The notes under the pieces were generated by a model. That model was not told where the DNA came from. It worked only from the letters and a program-made list of their open reading frames with translations, and ran no database searches. Shown here one piece after another: positions 14,302-16,488 of a stretch of DNA of 16,488 nt. Made by a program: the position numbers and the translations under genes. This DNA is from Chloroflexota bacterium. GTDB taxonomy: Bacteria > Chloroflexota > Anaerolineae > B4-G1. The stretch spans positions 1 to 16,488 of the forward strand of contig DSAR01000202.1 in assembly GCA_011046405.1 (NCBI GenBank), given 5' to 3'. Position 1 is the stretch's first letter. The number at the start of each line of letters is the position of its first letter.

Positions 14302-15597
14302 ATGTTACAAACAGACATCGATCTAATTATGGCGCGAGAAATTTTGGATTCGCGAGGCAATCCCACCGTAGAGGTGGAGGTGGTGTTGATGGGCGGCTCT
14401 TGGGGGCGGGCTGCCGTGCCCTCGGGAGCCTCGACCGGCGTCCACGAGGCGCTGGAGTTGCGCGACGGGGATCCCGATCGCTACAACGGCAAGGGGGTCC
14501 TGGAGGCGGTTGAAAACGTCAACCAGGTAATTGCGGAGGAGCTTTTTGGGTGGGACGCGATCGACCAGGCCGGCATCGACGCCCGGCTCCTGGTCCTGGA
14601 TGGGACGAGCAACAAGGAGAAGCTGGGTGCCAACGCGATGCTGGGCGTTTCGCTAGCGGTGGCTCACGCGGCGGCCAACGCCCTCCAACTGCCGCTCTAC
14701 CGGTACATCGGCGGGGTGCACGCCCACGTGCTGCCGGTGCCGATGATGAATATCCTCAACGGGGGCAAGCACGCGCTCGGCGGCCCGGATCTTCAGGAAT
14801 TCATGGTGATGCCGGTCAGCGCGCCGACCTTCGCCGATGCCCTGCGCTGGGGGAGCGAGGTCTACCACGCGTTAAAGGGCGTACTCAAGAACAAGGGTTA
14901 TTCCATCGGCGTCGGCGACGAGGGTGGGTTCGCGCCCAGCCTCAAGACGAACGAGGAGGCCATCAAGCTCATCCTGGAGGCGATCGAGAAGGCCGGTTAC
15001 GAACCGGGTGAGCAGATTCACATCGCGTTGGATCCAGCGGCCAGTGAGTTCTACCAGGATGGCCAGTACGTGCTCAAGAAGGAGGGCCGCACGCTGAGCG
15101 GCGAGGAGATGGTCGCGTTTTACGTCGATTGGATCGAAAAATACCCCATCATCAGTATCGAGGATGGGCTGGACGAGGATGATTGGGACAGTTTCGTGCT
15201 GATGATGGAACGCGTGGGTGACCGGGTGCAAATCGTGGGCGATGACCTGTTGGTGACCAACGTGGAGCGGGTGCAGAAGGCCATCGACCTGAAGGCGTGC
15301 AATTCCCTCCTGTGCAAGGTGAACCAGATCGGCACGCTGACCGAGGCCATCGACGCCGTGCAGTTGGCCCAGCGCGCCGGATGGACGGCCGTCGTCTCTC
15401 ACCGCTCCGGCGAGACAGAAGACGCCACCATCGCCGATTTGGCCGTGGCCTTGAACACCGGTCAGATCAAGACCGGCGCCCCATGCCGTTCGGATCGCGT
15501 GGCGAAATACAATCAGTTGTTGCGTATCGAGGAAGAGTTAGGTGAGCGAGCCGTCTACGCCGGCGAAGATGCCTTTAGCAATCTGCAGAAGTCCTAG
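14302..15597 (+). CDS. eno: Enolase (phosphopyruvate hydratase)
   Basis: Enolase interconverts 2-phosphoglycerate and phosphoenolpyruvate in the cytoplasm, using Mg2+. The 431-residue protein is of normal length. It shows AREILDSRGNPTVEVEV at the N-terminus, the SGAS loop, NGGKHA (His157), QEFM (Glu166), GDEGGFAP (Glu207, catalytic base/acid partner), LDPAASEFY (Asp244), SIEDG (Glu287), GDDLL (Asp315), CKVNQIG (Lys339), SHRSGETED and IKTGAP (Lys390). All catalytic and metal-binding residues therefore sit where expected, about two or three residues earlier than in the E. coli enzyme. One small oddity is HALGGPD in place of the common HADN-type sequence after His157; the changed position is not catalytic. 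A terminator follows the gene, then pyruvate kinase, the next enzyme of glycolysis. Confidence 0.98.
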   Translation: MLQTDIDLIMAREILDSRGNPTVEVEVVLMGGSWGRAAVPSGASTGVHEALELRDGDPDRYNGKGVLEAVENVNQVIAEELFGWDAIDQAGIDARLLVLDGTSNKEKLGANAMLGVSLAVAHAAANALQLPLYRYIGGVHAHVLPVPMMNILNGGKHALGGPDLQEFMVMPVSAPTFADALRWGSEVYHALKGVLKNKGYSIGVGDEGGFAPSLKTNEEAIKLILEAIEKAGYEPGEQIHIALDPAASEFYQDGQYVLKKEGRTLSGEEMVAFYVDWIEKYPIISIEDGLDEDDWDSFVLMMERVGDRVQIVGDDLLVTNVERVQKAIDLKACNSLLCKVNQIGTLTEAIDAVQLAQRAGWTAVVSHRSGETEDATIADLAVALNTGQIKTGAPCRSDRVAKYNQLLRIEEELGERAVYAGEDAFSNLQKS

Positions 15598-15627
15598 CTG
15601 GTAGGTGGGCGGTTATGAGGCTCAATG

Positions 15628-15666
15628 ATGGGGGCGCGAGGTTTTTCCTCGCGCCCCCATTTTTAT
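15628..15666 (+). terminator. Intrinsic terminator after enolase
   Basis: ATGGGGGCGCGAGG (15628-15641) and its exact reverse complement (15647-15660) form a perfect 14-bp stem around a TTTTT loop, followed by a T-run (15660-15664). It lies 31 bases after the enolase stop and 22 bases before the pyruvate kinase start. It should end or strongly reduce transcription into pyruvate kinase from the enolase side. Confidence 0.9.
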
Positions 15667-15687
15667 GCGGTGAAAGAAGGAGATGCG

Positions 15688-16488
15688 ATGCCCCGAACAA
15701 AGATTGTGTGTACGCTGGGTCCGGCTTCCGATTCGCCGGAGATGATACGGAGCCTGATTCGGGCGGGGATGAACGTCGCACGAATCAACTTCTCGCATGG
15801 GGATCGTGAGACACACGCACGGTCAATCGCTCGACTGCGCCAGATCGCCGAGCAGGAGGGACGCCTGGTGGCGGTGATGGCGGACCTGCAGGGACCCAAG
15901 TTGCGGGTGGGAAAGATTGAGAGTGGCGCATTGCCCCTTCAAAAAGGGGACGTCGTCACGTTGAGCGCTTCGCTCCAGGTCGATGAGGCCGAAATGGAAG
16001 AGATCGTCATTCCCCTTCCCCACCCGGAGTTGTTACGAGCGTTACAGGTCAATCAAGTGGTGTTGCTGGACGACGGCAACCTGGAACTGCTCGTCGTCCA
16101 GGCCAGTGAGACATCGGCCCGGTGTCGGGTCACGGTAGGGGGCGTGCTTTCGTCGCACAAGGGCGTCAACGTGCCAGCGGCAGTGCTCAAGTTCTCGGCG
16201 CTGACGCCGAAGGATCGAGAGGATGCGGCCTTTGCCCTGGAGCAGGGGGTGGATTTTATAGCGCTCTCTTTCGTCCGGCGGGCGGCTGACGTGCAAGAGT
16301 TGCGTCATTTCATCAAGCGTCAGGGTTCGGACGTCTCGATCATCGCCAAGATCGAGAAACCCGAGGCGCTTTCCGTCTTCGATGCCATCCTGGCTGAATC
16401 GGATGGCGTGATGGTGGCCCGGGGGGATCTGGGCGTGGAGACGCCGGCCGAGGAGGTGCCCTTTCATCAGAAACGCATCATCCAAGCG
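15688..16488 (+). CDS. pyk: Pyruvate kinase, C-terminus cut by window edge
   Basis: Pyruvate kinase transfers phosphate from phosphoenolpyruvate to ADP, giving pyruvate and ATP. The window contains 267 codons, a little over half of a usual chain. Seen are RTKIVCTLGPAS at the N-terminus, GMNVARINFSHG, MADLQGPKLRVG, the small B domain (about 70-165) with LLDDGNLEL, LTPKDREDAAFALEQGVDFIALSFVR, IIAKIEKPEA (Lys221, catalytic) and DGVMVARGDLGVE. The allosteric C-terminal domain is outside the window. The ATG has AAGGAG 5 bases upstream. A strong terminator lies between it and enolase and I see no good promoter in the 22 bases left, so the gene may depend on readthrough or on a promoter hidden at the terminator. 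Confidence 0.97.
   Translation, partial: MPRTKIVCTLGPASDSPEMIRSLIRAGMNVARINFSHGDRETHARSIARLRQIAEQEGRLVAVMADLQGPKLRVGKIESGALPLQKGDVVTLSASLQVDEAEMEEIVIPLPHPELLRALQVNQVVLLDDGNLELLVVQASETSARCRVTVGGVLSSHKGVNVPAAVLKFSALTPKDREDAAFALEQGVDFIALSFVRRAADVQELRHFIKRQGSDVSIIAKIEKPEALSVFDAILAESDGVMVARGDLGVETPAEEVPFHQKRIIQA

Overview
The window is GC-rich, tightly packed bacterial DNA. It probably comes from a Chloroflexota bacterium of the Anaerolineae type. That guess rests on gene content, not a marker gene: large 'PTPS-related' membrane proteins, a GT39 protein with a C-terminal beta-rich module, a one-chain ADP-forming acetyl-CoA synthetase next to a stand-alone BioD-like/DRTGG protein, and eno-pyk. There are nine protein genes, two of them cut by the window edges. 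I see no tRNA, rRNA, CRISPR array, insertion sequence or phage gene.

Left half (1-10514, all minus strand): an envelope glycan cluster, read right to left. It starts with a GtrB/DPM1-like GT2 glycosyltransferase (9474-10514), then an alkaline-phosphatase-superfamily phosphodiesterase (7801-9477, ATGA overlap) and a GT39 membrane glycosyltransferase (5763-7769). Two large paralogous PTPS-related membrane proteins follow (2126-5560, and 1-2118, which runs off the left edge). The likely logic is that GT2 loads a sugar onto a polyprenyl phosphate and GT-C-type membrane enzymes use it outside the membrane. A strong sigma-70-like promoter (10667-10694) precedes the cluster. A second one (5728-5755) lies just past the GT39 stop codon and could separately drive the two paralogues. 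Both predicted leaders are filled with tandem or palindromic repeats.

Intergenic region 10515-10861: it holds a 12-unit octanucleotide tandem array against the GT2 start codon, the minus-strand promoter, a weaker plus-strand promoter candidate and a small hairpin.

Right half (10862-16488, plus strand): a lower-glycolysis-to-acetate energy cluster. It has an ADP-forming acetate-CoA ligase, a BioD-like/DRTGG 'phosphotransacetylase N-terminal' protein, enolase, a textbook intrinsic terminator, and pyruvate kinase, which runs off the right edge. Together these cover PEP formation, pyruvate formation with ATP, and acetyl-CoA to acetate with ATP. The DRTGG protein may be regulatory.

The most unusual signals are the octamer array that occupies the leader and ribosome-binding position of the glycan operon, the other short tandem repeats in the same cluster (10-bp in a leader, 15-bp in frame), five copies of one beta-rich module across three membrane proteins, and two copies of a CACGAAT palindromic element.
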